A DNA stretch of 58,422 bases, from assembly GCA_027315385.1 (NCBI GenBank), contig DAHUYD010000055.1, positions 1 to 58,422 on the forward strand. Direction: 5' to 3'. Of the stretch, positions 18,688 to 27,436 are shown piece by piece. How positions within the stretch are numbered: the first letter of the stretch is position 1; each line of letters opens with the position of its first letter. Below the pieces are notes generated by a model. It was not told the origin of the DNA and searched no databases. It saw only the letters and a program-made list of their open reading frames with translations. The stretch comes from Acidobacterium sp. (GTDB taxonomy: Bacteria; Acidobacteriota; Terriglobia; Terriglobales; Acidobacteriaceae). Made by a program: the position numbers and the translations under genes.

Positions 18688-20601
18688 TCAGCGCGTGTGC
18701 GAGCCATTATCCAGCGGTTTGGGCGTCAGGCTCTGCTGCAGATAATCGGTAGCGCCCGGCACCCGAACAAGGTGCGGGAACTTGAGTCCGCCGTCGTAAT
18801 GAATCGCGAAGAGCTGGGTAACACCGTCTTCCGTTGCGTTCATCCGCAGTGGCTCCCGCGTCTTCCGCGCCCTGGCGATTTCCTCGCGTAATACCTGGGT
18901 GCTGTAGGCGCGGCCATCGATGGATAACAGTGTCATACCCGGGGCGAGGCCGGCCGTGAAAGCCGGTCCGTTCCATAACACGTCCTCTACCTTGCCCTGG
19001 CGGTTGAGGAAGAGGCCCACGGAGAACATTGCATTCACGCCCTGCCTGCTTAGTTCGCCTTCGCCGACGTCCTCATGCGCCTTTTGGTATCGAGAAGGTC
19101 GATCGGTATAAACCAGACGCCAGCCGCTGGCATCGATGCCGGAGAGCAGAGGAACCTGTTGGCCCGTTCCATCCAGCCAGTTGCGCAGGAAGCTCGCCCA
19201 GCCGTACGGCTGGACGGCATTGAGCGCCGTGACGAGATCGTCGAATGTATAGGTATGCGTGACGAAGCTGCCGTCGTCCGCGCCAAAGAAGCGTCGCGCA
19301 AAATCGTCGATGGATCGCTGGTCGTGGCTCAGCGTCCTGATCTTCATGTCGACGGCGAGCCACAGCAGCTCGCCTTCGCGATAGAAATCCGTTTGGCGGC
19401 GCCAGCTCGCCCATGCGCCCGGCGAGCCGTAGAGCAACTGAGCGGCAATGGTAGTGTCGATCAGCGGCCGCCACTCGCGCCCTGGCCGGTGCGTCATGTC
19501 CGCCGCGCGATAAGCGACCACCTGACGCCACGTATCCGGCGACCACAGTCCGCTTCGCGCGGTGAGCATGTCGCCGAGGTAAACCGTGAGTCCCTCATAG
19601 ACCCAGATCATCTTCGAATGTTCCGGGCGCTCGAAGTCGGGCTGCCATAGCTTTGCCGGGCGCATGAACTTTCCGTTCCAGGAATGCGTGTATTCATGCG
19701 GCAGCAGCGAGGCATCGAGCATGAAATGATCCGGGTCGGCAAACATCTTCGATCCGCTCCGCGCGCGGTCATCGCTTGACTGGTGGTGCTCCAGACCGCC
19801 CGTCGAGACGTAGTCGCTCAGGGTCAGCAGAAAGCGATAACTGTCGTAGTGATGCGACAGGAACAGGGCCTGCGCCTGCTCGACGAGATGACGAAAATCG
19901 GCAACCTGCACAGGGGAGATATCAATGGCCGCCGCGTTATCGCCCACCATATCGAGGTCACGATGCACGGAGGAGCCGTGCGGGGTGACATCGATCTGGC
20001 GGAAGTACTCGCCAGCGATCACCGGCGAATCCACAAGCGTGTTGAAGGGCACAGGGCTGAAGGTAATCCGCCCGCCACTGTCTTCCCGCGTTGTGAGCGC
20101 GGTCGCGTAGCGCCAGGCGGCCGGGATCACCAGGACCGGCTGATACATTTGCTCCTTTGTTGGATAACCCGCCTGGTACAGAGCTACGCAATTCCACTCC
20201 AGGCCCATCAGGTTCGGGGTGATGCGGTCAGGTGCGGGGAACTGGAAACGAATGTCAATCCGATCGGCGGCCGCCGGGACCGTCAGATGAAAGGTGAACA
20301 TGTCCACAGCGTCGCGGCGCCACGCGATCCGCCGGCCGCCCGCCGCGATCTCCAAACCCATCATGGCGCCGATGGGTCCGTCCGGGGCGTGATCGCCGGG
20401 AATGTATTTCGGGTAATAGAGCGTCAATGGGCCGGGCCTGACCGGCATGACCTCATGCACGTAGAAGATCTGTTGTACCGGGCTGGGCAGCCGTACTGTC
20501 AACGCAACCGGGCGGGCCGGACCCTTCTCACCGGCCTGCCCAATGCAGGACACGGACGCGGCGAGAACCAGAACGCCCGGAAGCAATGACCATCGTTTCA
20601 T
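18688..20601 (-). CDS. M61-family metallopeptidase with PDZ domain
   Basis: A 637-residue secreted peptidase. The signal peptide (MKRWSLLPGV to GQA) is followed by an N-terminal beta domain, then the zinc site H302-E303-x-x-H306 (PHEYTHSWNGK) with the third ligand E336 (VYEGLTVYLGD), and a C-terminal PDZ domain (about 530-620; LAPGMTLLSIDG). The family includes glycyl aminopeptidases and is widespread in Acidobacteria. ATG 20601 was chosen over TTG 20616 because GGGGG lies eight bases upstream and the signal starts there. Role: periplasmic peptide hydrolysis; substrate unknown. Confidence 0.9.
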   Translation of the reverse strand: MKRWSLLPGVLVLAASVSCIGQAGEKGPARPVALTVRLPSPVQQIFYVHEVMPVRPGPLTLYYPKYIPGDHAPDGPIGAMMGLEIAAGGRRIAWRRDAVDMFTFHLTVPAAADRIDIRFQFPAPDRITPNLMGLEWNCVALYQAGYPTKEQMYQPVLVIPAAWRYATALTTREDSGGRITFSPVPFNTLVDSPVIAGEYFRQIDVTPHGSSVHRDLDMVGDNAAAIDISPVQVADFRHLVEQAQALFLSHHYDSYRFLLTLSDYVSTGGLEHHQSSDDRARSGSKMFADPDHFMLDASLLPHEYTHSWNGKFMRPAKLWQPDFERPEHSKMIWVYEGLTVYLGDMLTARSGLWSPDTWRQVVAYRAADMTHRPGREWRPLIDTTIAAQLLYGSPGAWASWRRQTDFYREGELLWLAVDMKIRTLSHDQRSIDDFARRFFGADDGSFVTHTYTFDDLVTALNAVQPYGWASFLRNWLDGTGQQVPLLSGIDASGWRLVYTDRPSRYQKAHEDVGEGELSRQGVNAMFSVGLFLNRQGKVEDVLWNGPAFTAGLAPGMTLLSIDGRAYSTQVLREEIARARKTREPLRMNATEDGVTQLFAIHYDGGLKFPHLVRVPGATDYLQQSLTPKPLDNGSHTR

Positions 20602-20931
20602 GCACAACACCCCCAACTGAATTCCTCAACTATGCCAGGCCGATCCGGCGGCGATTCCCGCGTGGTATGTCGAAGTCGGCAACCGGGCACTATCGCGGAC
20701 ACGGCTCCCAACGTATCACGATTGACGGAGCGGGAGCGGGCAAACGGAGAGCCAGTCGATGGACGGCAGCGAGCAAAAATTCGCGGGAATTCAACTGCCC
20801 GTGGCGGAGTTAACAGCCGTATCGACGCCTGATAATCGCTACAGCGAAGCGCCCCGGCGGCTGGTGTTAAGCGAGTACCGGCGGTCGCGGCGAATCGCCG
20901 GCATCGCCCGGCCGATGGGGTGAAGGCCGCC
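20602..20931. other. Intergenic region without a recognisable gene
   Basis: These 330 bases lie between the M61 gene and the GHL6-type gene, both minus strand. No convincing ORF, RNA or long repeat was seen. It must contain the M61 promoter and the 3' end of the upstream transcript. Confidence 0.5.
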
Positions 20932-23166
20932 TCATGCGACCGTTATCGCCGCCACCTCGTAGTCCGGAACGCCTGGAATTGTGAACCGCAGGGTTTGGCT
21001 GTCCATGTGGAACGGTATCGTTCCGCCTGCGCGCAGCAGATCCACCCGCCGCACGCGGACGCCTTCGGGCAGCGTCATTGCGACCTGTTGCGCTCCAATC
21101 GGATCAATGGAGTGCACCCAGCCGTGGTGCGCATTGGGATTCGTATAGTTGAGCAAGTGCACCGCGTAGCCCGGCTCCGTTTCCCATGCGAACATCTCCA
21201 CCAGGCCGGGGCCCTGCACGCTGACCATTCGCCGCTCGCGCGTTACCCAGCGCAACGTGTTGCGCATGAGCCGCAACAAGTCGGCGTTGCCGGTGAGCCA
21301 GTAAGTTCGCTCAACGTCGCCGGAAAAATAGGCGAGACGGCTCGCTTCGAGTTCGCGCAGCGCGACAGCAGGCTCCGACGTGTGCTCCACCGGCGGGTAA
21401 GCCAGCTCCGGGGGATATTGCACAAAGCCCGGCACCAGAGTGAGCACCGGATCGGGAACCGGTTTCAGAGGAACCCGGTTTTGCGCCCCGGGGAGCCACT
21501 CCGTGTCGTGGAAACCGTCGAGGATTGGGTGCGCTCGCTCAATTCTTCCGTAATACGCATTGCCATTGCTGCCAGCGGTTTCGCCGGCCTTAGAGATTCC
21601 CAGCAGATCGGCCAGGCCAAAGTCGGCGCGCTGCCGCAGATTCTCGTCGTACAGACTGCTTTCGAAGCTCGCGACCAGCGACCCGCCGCTCCGGACGTAT
21701 GCCTGAATCTGCCCGCATTGCCGGTCGCTCAGCACGGCGATGTTGGGCAGCAGCAGCGCGGTGTACTTCGCCAGCCGCTCGGGTTCGAGCCGGTCTTCGT
21801 GGACAAAATCGAAGGCCCAGCGATCCTCAAGCAGCATGTTGTAGACGCCGTTGGTTGTCTCCTGCGAGTAATTGCGGTATCGCGCGTCCTTCGCAGGGAG
21901 CTTCGGCCCAGGATAGAGCAGTTGCGTGCTCTGCCCCATCACTACGCCGATGTTCGCGATGGAGCGCCGGGTCCGGAAGTGCGCATCGTGCCTGCGGACC
22001 CAGTGGAACGAGTCGGCGCACACCTGCTGCCATCGGCGATCGACGCTGAAAGCCTCATAGCCACCGACAAAATGGTCGTACGGAGCTACCCCGCCGGCCA
22101 CGCTCTCGTTGAACCACATCCGTGTTTCGCCGGGAGTTTTCGATCCGTTGCGCCATACTACGGTGCCTGTTGCATAAGCCCCGGTCACATTGGCGGCGCG
22201 CTTGCCATCGAGCACTGAGGTCGACACCCGCGACTGCAGTGTGCATCCCCAGATCGCCGGATGGTCGAAGTTTCGCCCCTGATTATCCGCCTGAAACCAT
22301 GACGAGAATTCCCCCATCCGGGCCAGGTTGGGGCCCGCGTGCACGTTTCCGCCCAGGTTCGGGAAGAAGAAGCTGTCCGCCTTCTTCTGCTTCGCGATGC
22401 CCTGATAGAGGCGGCAAAGCTGAAAGACACGTTCGTTGAACGCTTTCCAGTATGCAGGCGTACCGCTCGCCGGCAGGTTACGGCATGTGGCACACCAGCA
22501 TTCGGGAAGGCTCCCCAGCGGCGGCCATCCATTCGTGTAAAAGCAGTCCACGTCGTACAGCGAGTTGATCTCCCGCATGATCGCCGGGACATAGTCGGTC
22601 ATGTATGTGGTGAACATGCAGGTCTGGAACAGGCGCGGTTCTTCGTGATTGAACTGTACGGAGCCGTCCCGGTTCCGCATTGCCCATTCCGGATGCGCCT
22701 CCAGGGCATCGAGCCAGTTCAGGTCAGGGCTCATCCGCGCCACCACGCGCATACCGCGCTTTTTCGCCGCCGCCGTGCACTCTCCGAAGAAGTCGCGCCC
22801 GTGCAGGTATTTTCCGTGTTTGTGGAAGGGAACCTTTGAGGGATAGAACGCCAGAATGCCTGTGACGCTGACAAAGACCATGTCCGCGCCCGCGGCCTCC
22901 CAGTAGTCGGCCCACTCCTCGACGTTCATCGCAGCCGGATCGCGTTCCGTCATGTTGGTCTGGCCCACGCAGCGCACCTGCTGCTGCCAGGGCTCTGTGG
23001 CGGGATTTACCGGCGCCAGGCGGCCCGGCAGTGCGATCAGGTTGGCAGCGGGCCAGTCAGGGGCCGGCGCAGAGTTCGCGGAGACTTCGGCGCACGCCAG
23101 TTCTCGCAGGGAAGCCGCGAGCGGGAGTGCGCCACTGGATTTCAGAAAGGCACGGCGGTTCAGCAT
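20932..23166 (-). CDS. Tat-exported hypothetical glycoside hydrolase (GHL6/beta-galactosidase-trimerisation type)
   Basis: A 744-residue protein with a clear Tat signal (NRRAFLKSSGALPLAAS). The N-terminal barrel (about 60-400) resembles the 'hypothetical glycoside hydrolase 6' family related to GH29 and GH42: WADYWEAAGADMVF, KKRGMRVVARMSPD, YDVDCFYTNGW. A middle domain (about 410-560) resembles the beta-galactosidase trimerisation (glutamine-amidotransferase-like) fold: YTALLLPNIAVLSD, YVRSGGSLVA. C-terminal beta domains follow. The activity is not established. Its location among GH53, GH2 and GH31 genes supports a carbohydrate role. A GGAGG motif lies about 11 bases before the ATG. Confidence 0.72.
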   Translation of the reverse strand: MLNRRAFLKSSGALPLAASLRELACAEVSANSAPAPDWPAANLIALPGRLAPVNPATEPWQQQVRCVGQTNMTERDPAAMNVEEWADYWEAAGADMVFVSVTGILAFYPSKVPFHKHGKYLHGRDFFGECTAAAKKRGMRVVARMSPDLNWLDALEAHPEWAMRNRDGSVQFNHEEPRLFQTCMFTTYMTDYVPAIMREINSLYDVDCFYTNGWPPLGSLPECWCATCRNLPASGTPAYWKAFNERVFQLCRLYQGIAKQKKADSFFFPNLGGNVHAGPNLARMGEFSSWFQADNQGRNFDHPAIWGCTLQSRVSTSVLDGKRAANVTGAYATGTVVWRNGSKTPGETRMWFNESVAGGVAPYDHFVGGYEAFSVDRRWQQVCADSFHWVRRHDAHFRTRRSIANIGVVMGQSTQLLYPGPKLPAKDARYRNYSQETTNGVYNMLLEDRWAFDFVHEDRLEPERLAKYTALLLPNIAVLSDRQCGQIQAYVRSGGSLVASFESSLYDENLRQRADFGLADLLGISKAGETAGSNGNAYYGRIERAHPILDGFHDTEWLPGAQNRVPLKPVPDPVLTLVPGFVQYPPELAYPPVEHTSEPAVALRELEASRLAYFSGDVERTYWLTGNADLLRLMRNTLRWVTRERRMVSVQGPGLVEMFAWETEPGYAVHLLNYTNPNAHHGWVHSIDPIGAQQVAMTLPEGVRVRRVDLLRAGGTIPFHMDSQTLRFTIPGVPDYEVAAITVA

Positions 23167-23246
23167 GATTCAAGTTGCCTCCGCCAAAGTTTACTTCGTG
23201 TCCGGGATTCGTGGACTGTTCCGCCCGTGGTTGCACTCCATCCCGA

Positions 23247-23657
23247 CTAGCGCAGCGTTTCCAGATACGCCGCGACATCGCGCGCCTGCCGCTCATCCAG
23301 GCCAAGATCGGGCATAGCGGTGCCCGGCTTCATCGACTGGGGCGACATCACCCACCGCACCAGGTTGTCGGGGGTATTCGGCAGATTGCCGGCGAGCATG
23401 GTGCGCCGGCCGAGAAAGTTCAGCGGCGGCCCGAAGACGCCCTGTGCGTGCGGTATGCCCGGAATGGTGTGGCAGCTTCCGCACTTGTACTGTGCAATGA
23501 CCTGTTTGCCCGGGTGTGGAGAACCGCCCACCGCCACGGTGTAAGGCGCGGTGGCCTGGCCGCCGGTGCATCCGCACAGCAGGGCGGCCAGGACGCCGAG
23601 CAGAGCGCCCAGCCTGAATCGTCCAGGTTGCCCGGTCGCGGACAAATCCGGCGTCAT
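23247..23657 (-). CDS. Monohaem cytochrome c lipoprotein
   Basis: A 136-residue lipoprotein with a hydrophobic signal and lipobox ending L-C-G-C (C30), then a single class I cytochrome c domain with haem motif C59-G-S-C62-H63 and a probable axial Met in GTAMPDLG. It resembles membrane-anchored cytochromes that carry electrons from a quinol:cytochrome c reductase to an oxidase. ATG 23657 was preferred over GTG 23705 because it starts directly before the signal peptide, though the ribosome-binding site is weak. It is divergent from qcrC (186 bases apart), so it may accept electrons from that complex (inference). Confidence 0.85.
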   Translation of the reverse strand: MTPDLSATGQPGRFRLGALLGVLAALLCGCTGGQATAPYTVAVGGSPHPGKQVIAQYKCGSCHTIPGIPHAQGVFGPPLNFLGRRTMLAGNLPNTPDNLVRWVMSPQSMKPGTAMPDLGLDERQARDVAAYLETLR

Positions 23658-23843
23658 CGACCGCCATGACCGCGGGCTTCTCCATGGTTGTTTCACTCCC
23701 GGCACCTCACAAAACCTATCAGAATCGGTTGATGCGAGAACACGTCAACTGGCGGCCCTGCAAGTCAAGGTGGTTGCTACAGCAAGACCCGGGACCAGGC
23801 AAGTGGAACAGCAGACCCGGAGACCGTCCGCATCGAAGATCGC

Positions 23844-24596
23844 GTGCGAACCAACGATGGTGCTTCAGCCGGCTCCGAGCCGAGGAGGATACGCCTCGCT
23901 TGTGCCGTTCTGCTCTCGGTTACGCCGCTCATGCCGGCCGCGTGGAGCCAGCGGACCGGGAATGCGGGCGATCCATTCGTCCACGGGGAAGAGGTGTTCG
24001 CGCAGCATTGCGCTGAATGCCATGGCGATCTCGGGCAGGGCGTCAGCGGAGTGGTCAGCATCGCTGGGCCCAATTTGCAGGCGGAGCACGATCTGGGCCA
24101 CGTGCTCACGGCGATCGAAGTGGGTCCGAGCCATATGCCGAGCTTCGCTCGCACTCTCTCCGTCCAGGACATGCGCGACGCAGCGGGATTCGTCACGCAC
24201 AAAATTGCGGTGATTCCGATGGAGGACGGGAATCTGAGCCAGGGCGGCGAATTGTTTCGCATGTACTGCTCCGCCTGCCACCGCACAGCCGTTCGAGGAG
24301 GCGCGCTGGTCTTTGACGGCGTGAATGCGCCGGATCTGACAACGAAATCGCGGGCTTTGATCGCCGGGGCTATCCGCTGGGGCCCAGGACCCATGCCCAA
24401 ATTTCCGCCGGCGGTGCTGAGCGATCAGCAGGTCGCTTCGATCGCGGATTACGTGAAGTACGTGCAGCATCCGCCGAGTCCTGGCGGTTCGCCCATGAAT
24501 TGGTACGGGCCGGTGGCGGAAGGGTTTGTTGCGTGGGTCGTGGTGGTTTCCATGATCGTCGTCGCGATGTGGATCGAACGAGGGGGGAAGGGATGA
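23844..24596 (+). CDS. qcrC: Dihaem cytochrome c subunit of menaquinol:cytochrome c reductase
   Basis: A 250-residue protein with a signal peptide (about 17-35), two cytochrome c haem motifs (C56-A-E-C59-H60 and C142-S-A-C145-H146) and a C-terminal membrane anchor (about 226-245, VAWVVVVSMIVVAMW). This two-haem, C-anchored form replaces cytochrome c1 in actinobacterial-type bcc complexes. It starts with GTG and a poor ribosome-binding site. Its stop overlaps the qcrA start (ATGA), so qcrC-qcrA-qcrB form a translationally coupled operon. It passes electrons from the Rieske protein to a terminal oxidase not present in this window. Confidence 0.88.
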   Translation: MRTNDGASAGSEPRRIRLACAVLLSVTPLMPAAWSQRTGNAGDPFVHGEEVFAQHCAECHGDLGQGVSGVVSIAGPNLQAEHDLGHVLTAIEVGPSHMPSFARTLSVQDMRDAAGFVTHKIAVIPMEDGNLSQGGELFRMYCSACHRTAVRGGALVFDGVNAPDLTTKSRALIAGAIRWGPGPMPKFPPAVLSDQQVASIADYVKYVQHPPSPGGSPMNWYGPVAEGFVAWVVVVSMIVVAMWIERGGKG

Positions 24597-25846
24597 ACGA
24601 GGAGGATAAGGGAGGCCGCTCAGCGCCGAACGACAGGGAGGATGCAGGGAAGACTCCGGAGGAAAGGGCGAAAAGCGAGGCGCGCGGTGTCAGTTGGCTG
24701 CTTCTCGGCGGAGTGATCGGCTGGCGGGCGATCACATCCGTGGTCAATTTTCTGCGAAGGTCCAACAAGCGCAAAGTCGTTCCTGCTGCGGAAACGACCC
24801 GCGAGGCCTCGGGTCTGGAAAGCCCAGCGGAAAAATTGCTGGTTGGCGGTGCTGAGGCTGGCTGGAAAGCGGTCCAGCTATCCGCCAGGGCGATCTCAAA
24901 GGTCATGGAGGAGCACACGCGGGGCAAGCCGCCGGGCGAAATCTCCGATCTGTTCGATCGCGAGAACGACACAAATCTGGATGAAGAAGAAGGCGTCAAC
25001 GTTCCCAGGCGCGAGCGCCGGGGCACATTTCTGGTGATTTGCGCCATGGTGGTGATGTTTGCGGCGGCCATCGGGTTTATGTTCACTTACTGGACGGGTG
25101 GCAATAACCTGCTGCTGGGCGGGAGTCTGGCGCTGTTCCTTGCAGGCATCGGCTGCGCGATGGTGTTCTGGGGGCAGTTGCTGACCGTTCGCCGGCAGGC
25201 GGTGGCGCCGCGCGAGCCATCGTCATCGTCTCCTTCGGAGCGCGCTGCGGCCACACGGGCGTTTGAGGCCGGAGTACAGGACGTTCGCCGGCGGCGCCTG
25301 CTGCGATGGATGGGTGGATTCGGCGCCGCATTCGCCGCGGCCATCGTGGTCTCGCTGATGAAGTCTCTGGGATTTCCACCCAGCGCCGCTCTGGACACGC
25401 GTGTATGGATCCGCGGGCAGCGGCTGGTGAGCCTCGATAAGACACCAGTGTCAGTTAACAGCCTGCAACCAGGAAGCATGATGCTGGTGTTTCCCGAGAA
25501 TGCTGTTGGGTCCGAAAAGACGCAAACCGTTCTGGTTCGTGTACGGGAGGAATTGCTGCGGCTGCCGCAGGAACGAAAAGACTGGGCTCCGCAGGGATAT
25601 CTGGCCTATTCGCGAGTCTGCACCCACGCAGGATGCGCGGTGGGCATGTATGAAACCACAACCCATCTTCTGATGTGCCCCTGCCATCAGTCGACGTTCG
25701 ATGTGCTGGATGGCGCGCAGCCTACCGGCGGGCCAGCGGCACGGGCTCTTCCTCAGTTGCCTCTCTATGTGGATGGTGCGGGCGTTCTGCGCGCCGCCGG
25801 CGGATTCAGCGAGCCCCCTGGGCCCGGGTTCTGGGGGATGCCGTGA
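24593..25846 (+). CDS. qcrA: Rieske iron-sulfur subunit, actinobacterial type
   Basis: A 417-residue protein, much longer than canonical Rieske subunits. After a charged N-terminal region (1-145) come TM1 (TFLVICAMVVMFAAAIG) and TM2 (LLLGGSLALFLAGIG), then a linker, TM3 after RRRRLLRWM, and the Rieske fold. Cluster ligands are C343-x-H345 and C362-x-x-H365; C348 and C364 form the expected disulfide. Three TM helices match actinobacterial QcrA. ATG 24593 overlaps the qcrC stop and follows AGGGGGGAAGGG; upstream in-frame starts would run inside qcrC. Its stop overlaps the qcrB GTG start. Confidence 0.92.
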   Translation: MNEEDKGGRSAPNDREDAGKTPEERAKSEARGVSWLLLGGVIGWRAITSVVNFLRRSNKRKVVPAAETTREASGLESPAEKLLVGGAEAGWKAVQLSARAISKVMEEHTRGKPPGEISDLFDRENDTNLDEEEGVNVPRRERRGTFLVICAMVVMFAAAIGFMFTYWTGGNNLLLGGSLALFLAGIGCAMVFWGQLLTVRRQAVAPREPSSSSPSERAAATRAFEAGVQDVRRRRLLRWMGGFGAAFAAAIVVSLMKSLGFPPSAALDTRVWIRGQRLVSLDKTPVSVNSLQPGSMMLVFPENAVGSEKTQTVLVRVREELLRLPQERKDWAPQGYLAYSRVCTHAGCAVGMYETTTHLLMCPCHQSTFDVLDGAQPTGGPAARALPQLPLYVDGAGVLRAAGGFSEPPGPGFWGMP

Positions 25847-27198
25847 GCGGATTTCCTGCCCGATTTGTCGACTCGCGCCTGCGACTGGCGCGCATCACGC
25901 GCCGCGCCCTGAACCATATTTTCCCTGACCACTGGTCATTCATGCTGGGAGAGGTCGCGCTCTACTCTTTCGTGATCCTTGTCGAGACGGGAATTTTCCT
26001 TGCGATGTTTTACAAAGACAGCACCGTTCAGGTGATCTACCGCGGGTCCTATCATGCGCTCGATGGCGTGAAGATGTCAGCGGCCTACCGTTCGATGCTG
26101 CATATCAGCTTCGACGTGCCGGCGGGACTTCTGATTCGCCAAATGCACCACTGGGCGTGCGACATTTTTATCGGGGCGATCATCGCGCATCAGGCGCGCA
26201 TTTTCTTTACCGGCGCTTATCGCAAGCCTCGCGAACTGAACTGGATCGTGGGAGTAACGCTGCTGCTTCTCGCCCTTGCCAACGGATATTTTGGATACTC
26301 GGTCGGCGGAGATCTGCTTTCGGGCGCCGGCATGCGCATCGGTTACGCGATTATGTTGTCGGTTCCTGTGATCGGTCCCTGGCTGACGTTCATTACTTTT
26401 GGCGGAACCGTGCCGGTGACGGCAACCATTCCACGCTTCTACGCACTGCACATCTTTGTGGTGCCGGCCCTGATTTCACTCCTGATTGGCGCGCACCTGT
26501 GGATGATCTGGTGGCAGCTGCACACGAATTATCCAGGTCCGAAGCGAACCGACAAACTGATCGTGGGGTCGCGCCTGTGGCCTTCCTACACGCTGAAGTC
26601 ATTGGGGCTGTTCTTCCTGCTGTTTGCGGTGGTCGCGATGCTGGGCGGACTAGTGCAGATCGATCCTGTCTGGGTCTATGGTCCCTACAATCCGGTGGCG
26701 ATTTTGCCGGGAGCCCAGCCGGACTGGTATCTGGGCTGGGTGGAAGGGGCCATGCGTCTGTTTCCGGGCGTGAATTTTCGAATCGGAGGCTATCTGGTGC
26801 CGGAGCTTTTCTGGCCCGGGTTCTTTTTCCCGGTGATGACGTTCGCGGTACTTTATTGCTGGCCGTTTATCGAGAAGCTGATTTCTCTCGACTTTCGGCC
26901 GCGCAACGTTCTGCGCTGGCCTTACCAGCAGCCGTTCACTACAGCGCTCGGTTGCGCGGTGGCGGCGATGATGGTGGTGCTGGAGTTTGCCGGCGGGGAC
27001 GACGTGGTCGCACTAGCCAGTCATGCGCGCCTTGCCGCGTTCCGCGAGTTGCTGCGCGTGCTGGTGTTTGTAGTCCCCGTGCTAACGGGTATCGTCGCTT
27101 ATCTGGTTTGCGTGTGGTGGCGGCGGCGCCGCGCCAGCGACGATGCCGCACTGAGGGCCGGCAACGAAGCAGTCGAGGAACTGACCCTGCCGCAGTAA
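25843..27198 (+). CDS. qcrB: Cytochrome b subunit of quinol:cytochrome c reductase, actinobacterial type
   Basis: A 451-residue multi-span protein joining cytochrome b6-like and subunit IV-like parts. Haem-ligand histidines are seen in MLHISFD, RQMHHWACD and RFYALHIFV. The quinol-oxidation motif is PDWY (in QPDWYLGWVEGAMRL) rather than the mitochondrial PEWY, as in QcrB of menaquinone-using bacteria. GTG 25843 overlaps the qcrA stop (GTGA), so the three subunits are coupled. The C-terminus ends in an arginine-rich cytoplasmic tail. The complex oxidises menaquinol in the membrane and contributes to proton motive force. Confidence 0.92.
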   Translation: MSGFPARFVDSRLRLARITRRALNHIFPDHWSFMLGEVALYSFVILVETGIFLAMFYKDSTVQVIYRGSYHALDGVKMSAAYRSMLHISFDVPAGLLIRQMHHWACDIFIGAIIAHQARIFFTGAYRKPRELNWIVGVTLLLLALANGYFGYSVGGDLLSGAGMRIGYAIMLSVPVIGPWLTFITFGGTVPVTATIPRFYALHIFVVPALISLLIGAHLWMIWWQLHTNYPGPKRTDKLIVGSRLWPSYTLKSLGLFFLLFAVVAMLGGLVQIDPVWVYGPYNPVAILPGAQPDWYLGWVEGAMRLFPGVNFRIGGYLVPELFWPGFFFPVMTFAVLYCWPFIEKLISLDFRPRNVLRWPYQQPFTTALGCAVAAMMVVLEFAGGDDVVALASHARLAAFRELLRVLVFVVPVLTGIVAYLVCVWWRRRRASDDAALRAGNEAVEELTLPQ

Positions 27199-27339
27199 GG
27201 CGACCTGGTATTGCCGCGGGGCACAAAGATCGGCGCAGCGAAACTCCCGAGCGTACTATGTTCCTTGGTTTCTCAGGGCGACGGTCATCCGCATCGCCTC
27301 CGATTGTTGACTGCAACTTTCAGTACGGAGAGGCTCATC

Positions 27340-27436
27340 ATGTATCGGTCTGCAGCCCTCAGGTCTCACTGTCTCGTTTTTTCTTGCCGCGCCAGCCCTG
27401 CGCGCGCAGAGCCCGACAGCGCAACCGAAAGAGAGC
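27340..27436 (+). pseudogene. Out-of-frame start and signal-peptide segment of the M13 peptidase gene
   Basis: ATG 27340 has an excellent ribosome-binding site (GGAGAGG) but its frame differs by one base from the peptidase frame. Downstream, the peptidase frame itself encodes a signal-peptide-like stretch (FFLAAPALRAQS). Removing one T from the six-T run at 27377-27382 would join the two into one clean signal peptide (MYRSAAL...LVFLAAPALRAQS). This points to a single-base insertion, a sequencing error or slippage at a homopolymer. Confidence 0.7.

Noticed and set aside
24500-24592. Upstream start for qcrA
   Set aside because: The segment lies inside qcrC in another frame; ATG 24593 has a strong ribosome-binding site and an ATGA overlap.
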